NCBI GenBank assembly: GCA_038214535.1
Contig: JBBQRS010000003.1
Span: 1 to 64,000, forward strand
Direction of reading: 5' to 3'
Source: JBBQRS01 sp038214535
GTDB lineage: Bacteria > Chloroflexota > Anaerolineae > CG2-30-64-16
Length of the DNA stretch: 64,000 nt
Shown here: positions 1 to 7,642 of the stretch, one piece after another
How the letters are laid out: each line of letters starts with the position of its first letter
Numbering within the stretch: position 1 is the first letter of the stretch
Notes under the pieces: model-generated
The model's database searches: none
What the model saw: the letters and a program-made list of their open reading frames with translations, nothing else
What the model was told of the DNA's origin: nothing
Position numbers and translations under genes: made by a program

Positions 1-20
1 TCGCGCCGAAGTGCTGTCTG

Positions 21-46
21 TCATTGGAAATCCCCAATGACTTTTG
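21..46 (+). terminator. Possible intrinsic terminator of a gene left of the window
   Basis: Positions 21-27 (TCATTGG) pair with 34-40 (CCAATGA) around a 6-nt loop, and a CTTTTGT tract follows on the plus strand. The U-rich side is on the plus strand only, so it would end a transcript entering from the left rather than rdgB. The stem is short and AT-rich. Confidence 0.4.
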
Positions 47-64
47 TGGACTTATTTATATGAT

Positions 65-706
65 TCAGCAATGAGTATCCTGTGAGGCAGCCTCGTGACC
101 CTGCTGCATTATTTGGCGCAGCGTGTCGGCCATCGCGCGGGCGGCGCGGCCGCGGTGGCTGATGGCATGTTTCTCCTCCGACGAGAGTTGCGCCATGGTG
201 CGGCCGTGATCGGGCAGGTAGAAGACGGGGTCGTAGCCGAAGCCGCCGTCGCCCGCGGGGCCGAAGGCAATGATCCCCTCGCACGCGCCGTCAGTGGTAT
301 AGAGTTCGCCCCCAGGCGAGACCAGCGCGACGACGCAGCGGAAGCGCGCCGTCCGTTCGGCCCAGGGGACGCCCGCCAGCGCATCGAGCAGTTTGCGATA
401 GCGGGCGGCGTCGGACGCGCCCGGCCTCGCGTAGCGCGCGGAGTAGACGCCCGGCGCGCCGCCCAGCGCGTCCACCGCGAGGCCGGAGTCGTCGGCCCAG
501 GTCCAGAGGCCGGACGCGCCCGCGTAGGCGGTGGCCTTCAGCACGGCGTTTTCCTCGAAGGTCGCGCCGGTTTCTTCTACGTCAAGGTCTATGCCCTCGG
601 CGTCAAGCCAGGTGACTTCGAAGGGTAGGCCGGCCAGCAGGTCGCGATATTCGCGGGCCTTGCCGGCGTTGTGGGTGGCGACGAGCAGTTTTTGCGGGGT
701 TTCCAC
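65..706 (-). CDS. rdgB: RdgB/HAM1 non-canonical purine NTP pyrophosphatase
   Basis: A cytosolic house-cleaning enzyme that hydrolyses dITP, XTP and ITP to the monophosphate and PPi, keeping deaminated purines out of nucleic acids. The 213-residue protein has the family N-terminus ([14 protein letters not shown]), the central block [10 protein letters not shown], the [21 protein letters not shown] motif region, the GGFGYDPVF loop and the C-terminal SHRGRA motif. These are the main substrate and Mg-binding motifs of the Ham1 family, at normal length. The start is GTG at 706, preceded on the minus strand by GAGGAGAA six bases upstream. It diverges from prs, so both nucleotide-metabolism genes share an 87-bp intergenic region. 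Confidence 0.95.
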   Translation of the reverse strand: METPQKLLVATHNAGKAREYRDLLAGLPFEVTWLDAEGIDLDVEETGATFEENAVLKATAYAGASGLWTWADDSGLAVDALGGAPGVYSARYARPGASDAARYRKLLDALAGVPWAERTARFRCVVALVSPGGELYTTDGACEGIIAFGPAGDGGFGYDPVFYLPDHGRTMAQLSSEEKHAISHRGRAARAMADTLRQIMQQGHEAASQDTHC

Positions 707-727
707 GCAGTATTCTCCTCAATCTAT

Positions 728-756
728 TTGCATGAGCGTATCCTCGATGTTATCAT
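728..756 (+). promoter_or_regulatory. Sigma-70-type promoter for prs
   Basis: TTGCAT (728-733), a 17-nt spacer and TATCAT (751-756) lie upstream of prs. The predicted transcript start near 763 leaves a leader of about 30 nt containing the AGAGGAGG ribosome binding site. Confidence 0.5.
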
Positions 757-793
757 GCCTTGGACTTATCCGGCAACAAGAGGAGGCGAAGCA

Positions 794-1747
794 ATGGGCA
801 CGCATCATCCACTGCGTATCTTCTCTGGTTCCGCGAACCGGCCCCTGGCCGAAGCTGTCAGCCGCATCCTGGATACCCCTCTGGGGCGCTGCACGACCAC
901 TCATCTTGACGATACCGAGATCCATGTCTCGATTGATGAGGCTGTTCGCGACCAGGACGTATTCATCATCCAGCCCGGTTCGGCGCACGTCAACGACAAT
1001 TTGATGGAGCTGATCCTCTATATTGACGCCTTTCGGCGCGCTTCGGCGCACGAGATCACGGCCGTGGTACCCTATTATCCTTACGGCCGGCAAGAGCGCA
1101 TGGCGCGCGGGCGTGAGGCGATCAGCGCGAAAGTGGTCGCGACGATGTTGGAAGCGATGGGCGTCAGCCGGGTGGTCTATTTCGATGTCCATGCGCCCGC
1201 CACGCAGGGCTTCTTCGATGTGCCGGTGGACCCCCTGACCGCGCTGCCGGTCTTCACCCAGTATTTCCGCAAGCCGGAATTCGCGAACGCGGCGATTGTG
1301 TCGCCGGACGTGGGGCGCGCGAAATTCGCGGGCAAGTACGCCGAGCTGCTGGGGCTGCCGCTGGTGGTGATGCACAAGCGGCGCACCGATTTCAGCACCA
1401 CGCAGATCACGCACATTGTCGGCGATATCGCGGGCAAGATTCCGATTGTGGTGGACGACGTGATCGCGGGCGGCAGCGTTCTGGATCAGTTGGGCGACCT
1501 GGTGGAGGAAGGCGCGCTGCCGGAGATTCACCTGGCGATCACGCACGGCGTCCTGTTGCCGTCGGCGGTCGAGCGGCTGAAACATCCGTACATCAAGAAG
1601 CTGCTGATCTCCGACACGATCGAGCAGCCCGAAGAAATCCGCAATCACCCGAAGATCGAGATCCTCTCCGTGTCCGATTTGCTGGCCGAGGTGATCTGGC
1701 GCATCCACGTGGGTGAATCCATCAGTTCGCTGATTGAAAAGACTTGA
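794..1747 (+). CDS. prs: Ribose-phosphate pyrophosphokinase (PRPP synthetase)
   Basis: Converts ribose 5-phosphate and ATP to PRPP, the precursor for purines, pyrimidines, His, Trp and NAD. The start is ATG 794 because GAGGAGGCG lies just upstream; an in-frame ATG at 671 would lie inside rdgB and upstream of the likely promoter. The 317-residue length is typical. Visible motifs: [10 protein letters not shown] at the N-terminus, the flexible-loop block [17 protein letters not shown] (family YxRQDR...REPISAK), [11 protein letters not shown], and the PRPP-binding loop [11 protein letters not shown] (family VDDxxxTGGT, here less canonical). The N-terminal half conserves more of the classical signature than the C-terminal half, so it may belong to a divergent Prs class. 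A DUF4446 gene follows closely. Confidence 0.92.
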   Translation: MGTHHPLRIFSGSANRPLAEAVSRILDTPLGRCTTTHLDDTEIHVSIDEAVRDQDVFIIQPGSAHVNDNLMELILYIDAFRRASAHEITAVVPYYPYGRQERMARGREAISAKVVATMLEAMGVSRVVYFDVHAPATQGFFDVPVDPLTALPVFTQYFRKPEFANAAIVSPDVGRAKFAGKYAELLGLPLVVMHKRRTDFSTTQITHIVGDIAGKIPIVVDDVIAGGSVLDQLGDLVEEGALPEIHLAITHGVLLPSAVERLKHPYIKKLLISDTIEQPEEIRNHPKIEILSVSDLLAEVIWRIHVGESISSLIEKT

Positions 1748-1760
1748 GAGGCGGGCGGCA

Positions 1761-2258
1761 TTGACAGCAGATTCGCTCACAAACAGCATCGGGCCAATTC
1801 TCATTATTTCAGGCATCGTGATTCTCGTTCTTGCGGTTGCGGTCGTCTGGCTGGCGGTTAAGACGCGACGGATGGAGAAGCAATATCAAGCTTTGACGGC
1901 GGGCACGGACGGCGGGAGCCTGGAGGCGGTGTTGGACGGCCACGTCGAGCAGGTGCGCCTCGCGGTGAGCAAGACGAGCGAATTGGACGCCCTGGCGCGG
2001 CGATTGGAGCGTGAGGGGCGCGATCATATTCAGCACGTGGGCTTTCAGCGGTTCAACCCGTTCCGCGATGCGGGCGGCGATCAGAGCTTTGCGCTGGCGC
2101 TCGCCGATCAGGAGGGCAACGGCGTCGTCCTCAGCAGTCTGCATAGCCGTGACAGCACGCGCGTTTACGGGAAGCCGTTGGCAGGCTGGGAATCGCCCTA
2201 TCCGCTGACGGAAGAAGAGCGGGCTGTCATTAACCAGGCGCGTAGCGATGCGCGCTAA
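1761..2258 (+). CDS. DUF4446 family membrane-anchored protein
   Basis: A 165-residue protein of unknown function. One N-terminal transmembrane helix (ILIISGIVILVLAVAVVWLA) is followed by a coiled-coil-like charged region and the family's conserved C-terminal block QHVGFQRFNPFRDAGGDQSFALAL, then HSRDSTRVYGKPL and YPLTEEE. DUF4446 genes are common in Firmicutes and Chloroflexota near chromosome-maintenance genes. I prefer TTG at 1761, which has GAGAGG nine bases upstream, over the in-frame TTG at 1734 that overlaps the end of prs. It lies 13 nt after prs and 21 nt before the bactofilin gene, so the three are probably co-transcribed. Confidence 0.8.
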   Translation: MTADSLTNSIGPILIISGIVILVLAVAVVWLAVKTRRMEKQYQALTAGTDGGSLEAVLDGHVEQVRLAVSKTSELDALARRLEREGRDHIQHVGFQRFNPFRDAGGDQSFALALADQEGNGVVLSSLHSRDSTRVYGKPLAGWESPYPLTEEERAVINQARSDAR

Positions 2259-2279
2259 AGTTCTGTAGAGAGAAGAAAA

Positions 2280-2726
2280 ATGGTATTCAGACGAGAATCC
2301 CGGCCCGCGCCGGATCAGATTGAAGTGATCATCGGTTCACGCGCCACCTTCGATGGGCGCCTGCGCTGCGACGGCAGCATTCGGCTGGATGGCACGGTCG
2401 AGGGTGGGCGCATCGAGACGCCGGGGAACGTCCTCATCACGGAGAGCGGGCGCGTGATTGCGGACATCACGGCCAAGACGGTCTCTGTGGCGGGGGCCTA
2501 TAAGGGCACGATCATTGCTGACCGTGTGGAGTTGTTGGAAGGCGGGCGGATGTGGGGCGTGATTAACGTGCGCTCGTTCCTGCTGGATGACGGCGCGCAT
2601 TTTCACGGGCAGTTGGTGATGCAGGGCGTAGAGCCGGAGGATGAACTGCTGACGCCACGACCCGCGCCCGGCGCACAGATTCCGGTGGAAGGTATTGTAG
2701 AAGACACGCCGGCCGAAGAGGAGTGA
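2280..2726 (+). CDS. Bactofilin (polymer-forming cytoskeletal protein)
   Basis: Bactofilins polymerise without nucleotide into filaments that position cell-wall or envelope enzymes. The 148-residue protein contains the DUF583 beta-helix core, seen as short hydrophobic repeats: VIIGSRATFDGRLRCDGSIRLDG, then TVEGGRI, NVLITESGRVIADI, VSVAGAYKGTI and DRVELLEGGRMWGVINV. The C-terminal tail is Pro/Glu-rich and probably disordered (PRPAPGAQIPVEG). Start ATG 2280 follows the purine tract AGAGAGAAGAAAAA. It is likely in one operon with prs and the DUF4446 gene. Beyond filament formation the specific role is unknown. Confidence 0.88.
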   Translation: MVFRRESRPAPDQIEVIIGSRATFDGRLRCDGSIRLDGTVEGGRIETPGNVLITESGRVIADITAKTVSVAGAYKGTIIADRVELLEGGRMWGVINVRSFLLDDGAHFHGQLVMQGVEPEDELLTPRPAPGAQIPVEGIVEDTPAEEE

Positions 2727-2740
2727 GCCGCGGCAAGTGA

Positions 2741-2800
2741 TGAACGGCGCAGAGAACTGCGCGCTACGAGCAACATGTGAACGGCGCAGAGAACTGCGCG
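2741..2800. repeat. Two tandem 23-nt hairpin repeats
   Basis: The same 23 bases occur at 2741-2763 and 2778-2800. Each contains GCGCAG-AGAA-CTGCGC, a perfect 6-bp stem with a 4-nt loop. They sit between the convergent ends of the bactofilin gene (2726) and the minus-strand membrane-protein gene (2826). There is no U-run, so they may act as RNA 3'-end stabilisers or be a small repeat family. Confidence 0.6.
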
Positions 2801-2825
2801 CGACGAACACGACCCCGATGAGAAT

Positions 2826-3221
2826 CTAGTGGAGCAGGCCCATCCGCACGGCCGGTTTCTCGAAGTACAAGAGGAAGAATGTGGATAGCCCCATTGCAAC
2901 CAGGGTCGGGATGACGTAGGCCCAGTGGATCACTTGCGCCTCGCCCGAAATGAGCGTGGCATGGGACCAGAGCATCATCAGGCGGCTGATGATGTTGAAA
3001 CCCTGGGCGAAGACGATCAGCGACCAGGGCCATTGCGCGGTGCTGCGGCGAAAGACGACTTGAATAACCGCGACAATGACCATGAGGGTCAGCAACATCG
3101 GCAGCCACCATTCCTGCGTCGTGGATGCAAAGGACGACGGGGGGAATAGGAGCAGCGGCACGATTTGTAGCACGAGCAGCATAACGATCCAGGGTGGGCG
3201 GGTAAGTGTTTGTGATTGCAT
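2826..3221 (-). CDS. Small four-helix membrane protein of unknown function
   Basis: A 131-residue protein with about four hydrophobic segments (near residues 13-31, 38-58, 66-85 and 98-120) and short loops; no family recognised. The C-terminus carries a basic stretch. ATG 3221 has no Shine-Dalgarno sequence. A perfect consensus promoter on the minus strand ends only nine bases upstream, so the mRNA should start about two bases before the ATG and be leaderless. It is convergent with the bactofilin gene and divergent from livK. Confidence 0.65.
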   Translation of the reverse strand: MQSQTLTRPPWIVMLLVLQIVPLLLFPPSSFASTTQEWWLPMLLTLMVIVAVIQVVFRRSTAQWPWSLIVFAQGFNIISRLMMLWSHATLISGEAQVIHWAYVIPTLVAMGLSTFFLLYFEKPAVRMGLLH

Positions 3222-3229
3222 ATTGGGAG

Positions 3230-3258
3230 ATTATACGCACAAGGCTACCCCCTGTCAA
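3230..3258 (-). promoter_or_regulatory. Consensus promoter giving a near-leaderless mRNA
   Basis: Read on the minus strand: TTGACA (3258-3253), exactly 17 nt, TATAAT (3235-3230). Transcription should begin near 3223, two bases before the ATG at 3221. Confidence 0.75.
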
Positions 3259-3263
3259 GCACT

Positions 3264-3292
3264 TTGACAAATGTTTAAGCCTTGACTATAAT
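3264..3292 (+). promoter_or_regulatory. Perfect consensus promoter of the liv operon
   Basis: TTGACA (3264-3269), a 17-nt spacer and TATAAT (3287-3292): both hexamers match the sigma-70-type consensus completely. The predicted start near 3299 gives livK a leader of about 270 nt. Its -35 box lies only five bases from the -35 box of the divergent promoter. Confidence 0.8.
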
Positions 3293-3298
3293 CTCGCT

Positions 3299-3570
3299 TA
3301 CATTGTTGCGTGAATTGCCCAATTCCGGCGTTTCCCCTCTGCCCAGGCCGGCGTATAGCACAATGACGTGTTCTGAGATTCCGTTCTCGAAATATCAGCG
3401 CGGTCCTCTGTCATCGGCGCACCATATGGGCCGGGGTTGTCAAGGAGGTGATCAGGAACACGATCATGAAGATATCGTCTGCAAGGAAATCCGGTTCTTC
3501 CCTGTGAGCCGCGCCGCGTGCGGCAATCTTCCGCACGATGAAATCCACACTATTCTAGAGGAGAAGTTCG
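3299..3570 (+). promoter_or_regulatory. Long untranslated leader of livK with hairpin and possible mini-ORF
   Basis: This 272-nt stretch has no convincing protein gene. It contains AAGGAGGTGATC (3442-3453), a full match to the complement of the conserved 16S rRNA 3' end, followed at 3466-3507 by a 13-codon mini-ORF. A perfect 7-bp hairpin follows (3517-3523 with 3531-3537, CGTGCGG/CCGCACG) without a U-run. The proper livK ribosome binding site (AGAGGAG) comes after it. This could be a regulated leader; I cannot assign it to a known riboswitch class. A 100-codon open frame from 3282 starts inside the -10 box and has no family features. Confidence 0.45.
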
Positions 3571-4875
3571 ATGCGTCACATTAAGTTGTTCAGCGTGTTC
3601 ATGTTGCTGACCCTGGTTCTGTCGGCGTGCGCCGCCCCCGCGAGCGCGCCCGCTGCGGTTGCCACGGTGCAGGAGCAGGCTACAGCGGTCACAGAGGCGG
3701 CGCCTGCTGCTACGGAAGCGCCGATGGCTACTGAAGCTCCGACGGCTACCGAAGCCCCGGCGGCCACTGAGGCGCCTGCCGTGGTCGCGCCCACTGGCGG
3801 CGAGCTGAAGATCGCGATTCTGGCCCCGCTTTCCGGCCCTGTTCCCACCTTCGGCGTCTCGACCCGCGACGGCGCCTTGCTCGCCATTGATGCCTGGAAT
3901 GCCAAGGGCGGCGTGAACGGCAAGAAGATCGTGCCGATCATCGAAGACAGCCAGTGCACCCCTGACCCCGCGGTGAACGCCGCGAACAAGGTCATCGAGC
4001 AGGACGGCGTCGGCTTCATCATCGGTGAAGTCTGCTCCAGCGCTTCGATCCCGATCTCTGAAATCGCCAACGAAAAGGGCGTCGTTCAGATCAGCCCCAC
4101 CTCCACGAATCCTTCTGTGACGGTCAACCCCGACGGCAGCGTCAAGGATTACGTCTTCCGCGCCTGCTTCATTGACCCGTTCCAGGGCCAGGTCGGCGCG
4201 AAGTTCGCCATGGACACGCTCAAAGCGAAGACCGCCTTCGTCATGCTCGATCAGGCTAACGACTATGTCAAAGGCCTTGCCGAGTTCTTCACGAAATCCT
4301 TCACCGAAGCCGGCGGCACGATTGTCGGCACGGAGACCTACACTTCCAAGGATACCGACTTCTCGGCCATCCTGGCGAAGGTCGCCGAAGCCAAGCCTGA
4401 CGTGATCTACCTGCCCGACTACTACAACATCGTCAACCTGGTGACGCAGCAGGCGAAGGAAAAGGGCATCACCGCCCCGTTCGTCGGCGGCGACGGTTGG
4501 GATTCTGCGGACCTTAACCTGGACTCCGCAGCCGGCGGCTACTTCACCAACCACTACTCGCCCGAAGACCCGCGCCCCGAAGTGCAGAACTTCGTGAGCA
4601 GCTACGGCGCGGCCTTCAAGGATGAGCAGGGTACGGCGAAGACCCCGGATGCGCTGGCCGCGTTGGCGTATGACGCTGCCAACCTGATGCTGCAAAGCAT
4701 CAACGATACCGGCAATGAGGATCCTTCGCAGGTGAGAGTTACCCTGGCCGCCATCGAGTTCAACGGCGTCTCCGGTAAGATCACCTTCGATGAATTCCAC
4801 AATCCCATCAAGTCTGCCACGATCCTTGCGGTGACTCCTGACGGGATCAAGTTCAACTCCGTCGTCAACCCCTAA
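3571..4875 (+). CDS. livK: Branched-chain amino-acid ABC transporter substrate-binding lipoprotein
   Basis: Extracytoplasmic binding protein of a LIV-type ABC importer. The 434-residue protein has a lipoprotein signal (hydrophobic core then LSAC, lipidated Cys20), a Thr/Glu/Ala/Pro linker at about 30-75 with repeats of TEAPxA, and a Peripla_BP_6 domain from about 80 (LKIAILAPLSGPV). Typical Leu/Ile/Val-binding blocks follow: GVNGKKI, EDSQCTPD, GFIIGEVCSSAS, QISPTSTNPSVT and YLPDYYNIV. ATG 3571 follows AGAGGAG. It is first in a livKHMGF operon and is separated from livH by a strong hairpin, which suggests higher expression of the binding protein. The amino acid cannot be read from sequence. 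Confidence 0.93.
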   Translation: MRHIKLFSVFMLLTLVLSACAAPASAPAAVATVQEQATAVTEAAPAATEAPMATEAPTATEAPAATEAPAVVAPTGGELKIAILAPLSGPVPTFGVSTRDGALLAIDAWNAKGGVNGKKIVPIIEDSQCTPDPAVNAANKVIEQDGVGFIIGEVCSSASIPISEIANEKGVVQISPTSTNPSVTVNPDGSVKDYVFRACFIDPFQGQVGAKFAMDTLKAKTAFVMLDQANDYVKGLAEFFTKSFTEAGGTIVGTETYTSKDTDFSAILAKVAEAKPDVIYLPDYYNIVNLVTQQAKEKGITAPFVGGDGWDSADLNLDSAAGGYFTNHYSPEDPRPEVQNFVSSYGAAFKDEQGTAKTPDALAALAYDAANLMLQSINDTGNEDPSQVRVTLAAIEFNGVSGKITFDEFHNPIKSATILAVTPDGIKFNSVVNP

Positions 4876-4898
4876 CGGATTGACCTGCGAGCGATAAT

Positions 4899-4927
4899 CT
4901 GGAGGGCGACACAACGTCGCCCTCCAG
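4899..4927 (+). other. Intercistronic 12-bp hairpin between livK and livH
   Basis: CTGGAGGGCGAC (4899-4910) pairs perfectly with GTCGCCCTCCAG (4916-4927) across a 5-nt loop. No U-run follows, so it is more likely an mRNA-stabilising or partially attenuating element that lets livK be made in excess of the permease genes. Confidence 0.7.
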
Positions 4928-5054
4928 CCTTAAAGATCAGTTGTGAACAAGCAGCGGGGATGTACCATCGGGCCGAAGATCGAACCGGCATTTTCGGCAC
5001 GTTGAGCGTCCCCGCCCTATTCGCAATACCCGACCCATTGGAGGCATTTTTGCC

Positions 5055-6194
5055 ATGCAACAGGCGACAACTGAACTGCCTATTGATCGTGTGACTCCTG
5101 TTGATACCCGCCGTTCGAGCGCAGGCCTGGCGTGGATCGGCAAGGCATTTCTACTGATCGTGGCCGCGCTGGTGGTGTGGGTAATTGCCACCAACGCCGT
5201 CAAAAACCCCATTCTTTTCATCCAGATCGTCCTCAGTGGGTTGCAACTTGGCTTTGTGTATGCGCTGATCGCCCTGGGCTATACGATGGTGTACGGCATC
5301 GTGCGGCTGATCAATTTCGCCCACGGCGACGTTTTCATGGTGGGCGCGTTTGTCAGCTATTATGCGGTGGCGCGCTTCGGGCTGGCGGCCTGGCCGGCGA
5401 AGGTGTTCCCCGGCATGGCTTCGTGGCTGGTGGTGCTGATCGGCACGTTGACTGTGATGTTGCTGGCGATGTTGGTGTCCATGTTGCTGGCCGTGACGAT
5501 CGAGCGGGTAGCTTATAAGCCGTTACGTGACGCGCCGCGCATCGCGGCGTTGATCACCGCGATTGGGGTATCGTTCTTTCTGGAATTTTTCGGGGCGCTC
5601 TACTTTGTTTTCTCACCGCGTTTCATCCCCTACGAACGACCCTTTGAAGTCGTGACCTGGTACATCAAGGGCGGCATCTTCAAGCTGCAGCCGGGCACGG
5701 CGCCGCCCGACGGCGCAATTACCGTTTCCAACATCTTTTTGATTATTGCGTTTACATCCATTGCCGTGCAGATTCTGTTGCAAATCTTGGTGCGGAAGAC
5801 CAAGATCGGCAAGGCCATGCGCGCCAGCTCGTTCGACAAGGCCACGGCGCGGCTGATGGGCATCAACGTGGACCTGGTGATTTCGGCCACCTTCGCCATC
5901 GGCGCGGCGCTGGCCGGTCTGGGCGGGGTGCTTTACTCGGTCGCCTACCCTTCGATCAACTCGCAGATGGGTATTTTGCCGGGCCTGAAGGCGTTCGTGG
6001 CTGCGGTGTTGGGCGGCATCGGCAGTATCCCTGGCGCGTTCGTCGGCGCGCTGATCATGGGGCAGGCGGAAGCGTTGACCATGGGGTATATCTCCACGCC
6101 CATGCGCGACGCGATTGCGTTTACCGTGCTCATCGTGGTGCTCCTGATCCGGCCTACCGGCATCTTCGGCGAACCGACAGGAGAGAAAGCATGA
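5055..6194 (+). CDS. livH: Branched-chain amino-acid ABC transporter permease LivH
   Basis: Inner-membrane permease of the LIV importer, pairing with LivM. The 379 residues include an N-terminal extension with one hydrophobic helix (about 30-50), then the LivH core from about 55: GLQLGFVYALIALGYTMVYGIVRLINFAHGD is the family hallmark. Later come the IERVAYKPLRDAPR loop, AALITAIGVSFFLE, and the ATPase-coupling region KTKIGKAMRA with MGINVD. It ends LIRPTGIFGE, typical of LivH. A loop of about 50 residues near 190-240 lengthens it relative to the usual 290-310 residues. Start ATG 5055 has GGAGG upstream. Confidence 0.93.
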   Translation: MQQATTELPIDRVTPVDTRRSSAGLAWIGKAFLLIVAALVVWVIATNAVKNPILFIQIVLSGLQLGFVYALIALGYTMVYGIVRLINFAHGDVFMVGAFVSYYAVARFGLAAWPAKVFPGMASWLVVLIGTLTVMLLAMLVSMLLAVTIERVAYKPLRDAPRIAALITAIGVSFFLEFFGALYFVFSPRFIPYERPFEVVTWYIKGGIFKLQPGTAPPDGAITVSNIFLIIAFTSIAVQILLQILVRKTKIGKAMRASSFDKATARLMGINVDLVISATFAIGAALAGLGGVLYSVAYPSINSQMGILPGLKAFVAAVLGGIGSIPGAFVGALIMGQAEALTMGYISTPMRDAIAFTVLIVVLLIRPTGIFGEPTGEKA

Positions 6195-6245
6195 ACGTGC
6201 ATCTTGTAAGCGTCAACTCCACGCAAGCAGTTACGGAGTATGTAG

Positions 6246-7631
6246 ATGAGTCTTAATGTTGGATTTCTGGCGCTCTCTACGTTCAAAATCATCGCGGTGA
6301 TCGCCTGGGTCTTCGGGTTGTTATATGTCATGGGGGCAAAGTCCGCCTGGGTGAAGATTCTGGGCGTGGTCGCGGCGTTTGGCATCATTCAATTTTTGTT
6401 GGTGGCTGAGCCGGGCGGCAAGCAAATCCTCACCGATTTTGACCGCGGCCTGTTGATTCAGGCCTGCACCATGTCTATGGTGGCGCTGGGCCTGAACCTG
6501 ATCTACGGGTTCAACGGGCAGTTCAGCCTCGGTCAGTGGGGCTTCTACGGGTTGGGCGCATATTGCGCGGCGGACATTACCTGGCGCTGGATGAACGCCG
6601 CCGACGCGCGCGGCCTGACGGTGGCCGGTTCGGGCGTGTTGTTGGCCGCGCTGGCGATCTGGGGCGTGGGACGCTTCATTCGGCGCTATAAAGGGATGCC
6701 CGTCCTGTCACAGTTCACGCTCTACCTGTTCGGCGTGATTGCGGCGGGCGCGCTGGCCGTCCTCTTCGGGAATCTGATTGATCCGCTGATCTCGCCATTC
6801 ATCGGGACGCGCGCCGATCCGGGTTTCCTGCGCAGCCCCATCATGACGCAGGTGATCTTCTTCCTCGCTGTGATCATCGGCGGCCTGTTCGCCGCGGAAA
6901 CCAGTTTCCTGTTCGGGCTGCCGGTGTTGACGCTGGGTTCCGACTACTTCGGCATCGCCACGCTGGGGTTCTCGATCGTGGTCAACACCCTGATGGTCAA
7001 TTCCGATACGATCCTGCCGTTTCCGGAGATGAAGGGCGGCCGTGGGATGATCGGCATCCCGAAGTTCGACGCGACGATCTGGTTCTGGGCGTTCGCTTTC
7101 ATGGTCCTTGTGATGATCATCATGCGGAACCTGATCTATTCCAGCACGGGGCGCGCGGTGATGTCGGTGCGCGAGGATGAGACCGCAGCCAAGGCGATGG
7201 GGATTGACATCGCCCACTATAAGCTGATGGCTTTTGTCATCGGCAGCTTGTTTGCGGGACTGGCGGGCGGGGTCTACGCCCACTATATTGGGTTCCTGAG
7301 TCCCAAGACGTTTGACTTCATCAACGGGTTCAACCCGTTGATCATCATCGTCTTCGGCGGGCTGGGCAGCATGACCGGCACAATGGCCGCATCGTTTGGC
7401 TGGATCTTCTTCCTGGAGGGTTTGTTGCGCGTCATCCTGGGGCAGTTCGGTACGGAAGCGCCGACCTGGCGGTTTGTGCTCTACCCGATTGCGTTGTTGC
7501 TGCTGATGCTGGTGCGTCCGCAGGGGTTGTTTGGCAACACCGAGGCCGGTTTCTTCAAACCGCCTGATCTGGACGAGGAAGCGTCGGCGGCCGGTACGGC
7601 GAATGAACTGAAACCTGTGGTGGAAGCGTGA
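6246..7631 (+). CDS. livM: Branched-chain amino-acid ABC transporter permease LivM
   Basis: Second permease of the LIV importer. The 461-residue protein has about ten membrane segments. Family motifs: MVALGLNLIYGFNGQFSLGQWGFYGLGAYCAA (about 78-110), LGSDYFGIATLGFSIVVNTL, GGRGMIGIP, the coupling loop YSSTGRAVMSVREDETAAKAMGID, FAGLAGGVYAHYIGF, and IVFGGLGSMTGT. It ends with VRPQGLFG. An N-terminal extension of about 70 residues and a loop of about 60 residues near 150-210 make it longer than average. ATG 6246 has GGAG eight bases upstream. A 21-codon mini-ORF starts at 6191 within the livH stop (ATGA) and runs past the livM start, which could couple translation. Confidence 0.92.
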   Translation: MSLNVGFLALSTFKIIAVIAWVFGLLYVMGAKSAWVKILGVVAAFGIIQFLLVAEPGGKQILTDFDRGLLIQACTMSMVALGLNLIYGFNGQFSLGQWGFYGLGAYCAADITWRWMNAADARGLTVAGSGVLLAALAIWGVGRFIRRYKGMPVLSQFTLYLFGVIAAGALAVLFGNLIDPLISPFIGTRADPGFLRSPIMTQVIFFLAVIIGGLFAAETSFLFGLPVLTLGSDYFGIATLGFSIVVNTLMVNSDTILPFPEMKGGRGMIGIPKFDATIWFWAFAFMVLVMIIMRNLIYSSTGRAVMSVREDETAAKAMGIDIAHYKLMAFVIGSLFAGLAGGVYAHYIGFLSPKTFDFINGFNPLIIIVFGGLGSMTGTMAASFGWIFFLEGLLRVILGQFGTEAPTWRFVLYPIALLLLMLVRPQGLFGNTEAGFFKPPDLDEEASAAGTANELKPVVEA

Positions 7632-7642
7632 TGGAGGCGCAC

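Noticed and set aside
719..1816. Long minus-strand open frame opposite prs
   Set aside because: Shadow of the GC-rich prs gene, Arg/Asp/His-rich composition, no family motif. The same applies to other long antisense frames such as those opposite livK, murE, nuo and glp genes.
3282..3584. 100-codon open frame upstream of livK
   Set aside because: It starts in the -10 box of the liv promoter, overlaps the livK start and shows no protein-like features.
6191..6256. 21-codon gene between livH and livM
   Set aside because: Overlaps both genes, no ribosome site of its own beyond coupling; kept only as a possible translational coupler.
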